From: Linepithema humile
Taxonomy: Eukaryota; Arthropoda; Insecta; Hymenoptera; Formicidae
NCBI RefSeq assembly: GCF_040581485.1
Contig: NC_090132.1
Span: forward strand, 7,947,001-8,011,000
Length of the DNA: 64,000 bases
Reading direction: 5' to 3'
The notes below the pieces were generated by a model. The model had not been told where the DNA came from. It made no database searches and saw nothing but the letters and a program-made list of their open reading frames with translations. The position numbers were made by a program, and so were the translations under genes. Below, in pieces: positions 61,923 through 64,000 of the stretch; within the stretch, counting starts at the first letter, position 1, and every line of letters starts with the position of its first letter.

Positions 61923-63624
61923 CACGAGCGTTTGTCAGGACAATCGAATAAAGTAACGAGCTTTTACCGAAACGTATGCTACGAGTGTAGGGATCAACGG
62001 TATTTCGTCGATTACCTGGCAGCGGGATCGTTTATTCAAATCAATGCAAGTAAGTATTCCGACGCTACAAATACGGTGTACGCAATATATACAATATTTT
62101 TGGTTAGGTAAAGCATATTGAAAATATAGCTCGTCGGTATTAAATGGAGTAAAACGTTGTTGATGTTTTATAGGTGTATGTCCGTGTTCTGAGACTTGCC
62201 AAACGGCCGGCATTTATCTTCTTGCTGTAAGTGTGTAAGTGTGTGTGTGTGTGGCACAAAGTTTATTTTGTCTCGTATTCGCCTTTCGTGTACCGTAGCA
62301 TAACAAATTCGCGACGTAAATCTATGATTCTTGGAAGTGAAACATATATGTGAGTCAATTTTTCTTTGTTTATGTGAATAACTAATTGTATATTTTGTAG
62401 ATATTTATTGATGCTTCATTGGAGCATAGCAATCCAAAGCATAATTTGTGCATGGAGTAATCTAAACTGCAATGCTCTTAACTGGTAAATATAATATTGT
62501 GTTTATTTATTATTTAGATATGCATATAATTCTGTAAGTTAATTGGAACATGAATAACGAGAATGAATTGTCATATATACATATATTGTTATAATAAATT
62601 TATAATGATAGATTAATTTCTGTTTGTTTATGCAAGTAACTAATTATAAGTGCAAATTTTTTAGGTACTCATGGCTGCTTTGACGGAGCATAGCAATCTA
62701 AAGTGGAATTTGTTTAGCGAGTAAATTGAATTACAATATTCAAAAACTGGTAAATATGATATTGTTTATGTATTATTTTTAGATATATACATATCTCTGT
62801 GTGGTTATTAAAAGATGGATGAGAAGACTAACTTATTGTATCTATGAAACTTTATAATTTTTTTTACTGGACTGGTTATACTGAGCATTACTGATAAGTA
62901 AACCAAAAGCAACGATAAAGAGCTTATGTTTCTTTATCTGAATACTTTTTCCTCAGTGTTTAGTGATATACAAAACAAATAATTAAATGATGCATTGTCT
63001 TAACATTCTCATACAGATTAGTAACATACAGATACACAATTATAATTTCTAATTATTAAATATTTACACAAATTACATAATTATCAATATACATAAAATT
63101 TATAATAATTTATATAACTGGATGCATATTTTTTAGATACTTATTGATGCTTTGATGGAGGATAGCAATCTGAAATGGAATCTGTGTAGCAAGAAAACTA
63201 AATACTCTAAAATTGGTAAACATAATATTGTGTTTATTTATTATTTAGATATATACACACATGTATATTTTATGTGTTAACTGGAACCTAGATGAGAAAA
63301 CTAACTCGGTGCATCGCAGAACTGATCTTGCTGAGCATCACTGACATGTAAGCTAAAAGTAAAGGATAGAGAGTTTATGTTTCTCTTTCTATCTAGGTAT
63401 CTTTCTCTCAGTGTATAGTGATGCTCAGAACAAATAATTAAAGGATGCACTACTTTAGCTTTTTTGTACAGACTAGTAACATACAGATAGATAATTATAA
63501 TTTATAATTATAAAATATTCACATAATTATATAATAAGATACATAAAATTTGTAATAATTTATAACGACTAAGATATGTTAACTTCTTCAGGTGGAACTG
63601 AGGGCCTACAGGATACATCGGTCG
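61923..63624 (+). CDS. Candidate spliced gene in right arm, unknown product (partial)
   Basis: Blocks 61923-62049, 62174-62226, 63137-63215 and 63592-63624 are each bounded by fair splice signals (GTAAGT, TTTTATAG/GTAAGT, TTTTTTAG/GTAAAC, TTCTTCAG/GTGAGT). Joined, they read through about 97 codons with no stop, and the phases at all three junctions agree. Visible pieces are RNVCYEC, YLAAGSF, SVCPCSETC and ALMEDSNLKWNLCSK. No start codon is found in the first block, so the 5' end is missing, and the last donor points past the window. Alternative exons 62401-62484 and 62665-62749 would each end the frame with TAA after 19 codons. I do not recognise the protein; a noncoding RNA is equally possible. 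Confidence 0.25.
62401..62484 (+). other. Tandem exon-like block, copy A
   Basis: After TATTTTGTAG and before GTAAATA. In the frame set by the upstream block it reads IFIDASLEHSN and then stops near its end. Confidence 0.35.
62665..62749 (+). other. Tandem exon-like block, copy B
   Basis: After TTTTTTAG and before GTAAATA. It reads VLMAALTEHSNLKWNLFSE and then stops in the same frame as copies A and C. Confidence 0.35.
63137..63215 (+). other. Tandem exon-like block, copy C
   Basis: Reads ILIDALMEDSNLKWNLCSKK and stays open to its donor. Compared with copies A and B, the terminal TAA has become AAA (or the reverse), so only this copy lets the frame continue into 63592-63624. Confidence 0.35.
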
Positions 63625-64000
63625 GTGAGTGAAAGTATTCGATACTATTTACATAATAGTACGAAATACTAATTTCATACTTTGTTTTTTAATTATTAAC
63701 ATTTTCTGTGTAATTGTTAAATGCAGCATCTTGACAATCATCTCTTTGTCCGCAATTTTATAAATTGATAATTGAAATATTTAAAAAATTACTTTAAAAA
63801 TTAAAAATTTAGAAAATATAAATTATATAAACATATATGTAGAAAAATATATATACAAAAAGAATTATAAAGTTTAGGATTTAGAAACTACATTTAAAAA
63901 AATGAAAATGTTGAGGATATATTATTTAATATATTTTAACATAAATTTTAATATATATACATATAAATATATATTTTACTTAATTTTGAGTATTAGAAAA
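63625..64000. other. AT-rich end of window
   Basis: AT-rich sequence after the last donor-like GTGAGT. A CTTGACAATCA word near 63729 may echo TTTGACAATAG on the minus strand near 60142, suggesting the duplication continues. Nothing else is seen. Confidence 0.4.

Larger units (their letters stand above)
62665..63591. repeat. Two tandem copies of a 455-472-bp unit
   Basis: 62665-63136 and 63137-63591 align over their whole length, both starting at the exon-like block and sharing later blocks such as TGAGCAT(T/C)ACTGA, TAGTAACATACAGATA and ACATAAAATTT. Copy A upstream is a shorter, related unit (62401-62664). Confidence 0.85.
61800..63624 (+). repeat. Right arm of large inverted duplication
   Basis: Mirror of 60236-61600 as described there. 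It is longer because the block homologous to 60822-60879 is present three times in tandem. Homology appears to weaken after 63650 but may continue beyond the window. Confidence 0.8.

Overview
The window is eukaryotic and AT-rich, with short GC- and CpG-rich islands, many (GA)n microsatellites and very large introns. The one gene I can identify with certainty is the posterior Hox gene abdominal-A (abd-A), on the + strand. It has an arthropod-type ABD-A homeodomain, the YPWM and TDWM Exd-contact motifs and the UbdA-type tail, plus Ala-, His- and Gln-rich N-terminal runs. Gene size, base composition and protein style suggest an insect, probably a hymenopteran such as an ant. The order is inferred, not proven.

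Layout: 1-15 kb is the upstream flank, which in insect Hox complexes would face Abd-B. It holds no recognisable protein gene, several GC islands, and near 13.1 kb a 34-nt segment with excellent splice sites plus a recursive-splice-like CAG|GTAAGT. About 14.8-16.1 kb is a CpG-rich promoter and 5' UTR with a short uORF. abd-A coding exons are 16095-16845, 20644-20676 (a 33-nt microexon) and 41353-41753, joining to 394 aa. Intron 2 is 20.7 kb and is studded with GC islands, GA tracts, a candidate minus-strand RNA hairpin (24.43-24.58 kb), an inverted repeat (29.2-29.45 kb), a GCCAT-rich island (33.2-33.6 kb), a 38-bp alternating purine/pyrimidine tract and a 24-bp perfect palindrome with a Grainyhead-type core. 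About 41.75-50.0 kb is probably a long 3' UTR or 3' flank. It contains a 47-bp hairpin whose sequence differences are wobble-compatible only in the sense strand, and several seed complements for the iab-4/iab-8 microRNAs.

About 50-60 kb is intergenic (towards Ubx by insect gene order), very AT-rich, with a few GC islands. About 60.2-63.7 kb is the most unusual part: a large, old inverted duplication whose two arms diverge from a 200-bp spacer carrying a CTCF-like motif. The arms share splice-like signals at matching places. On the right (+) arm, four consecutive exon-like blocks join into one open frame of about 97 codons that I do not recognise, with one exon present in three tandem copies. 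This may be an undescribed lineage-specific gene, a bidirectional noncoding locus, or a decayed foldback element.

No rRNA, tRNA, CRISPR array or recognisable transposase was seen. Everything was read by eye, so repeat identities and splice calls are estimates.
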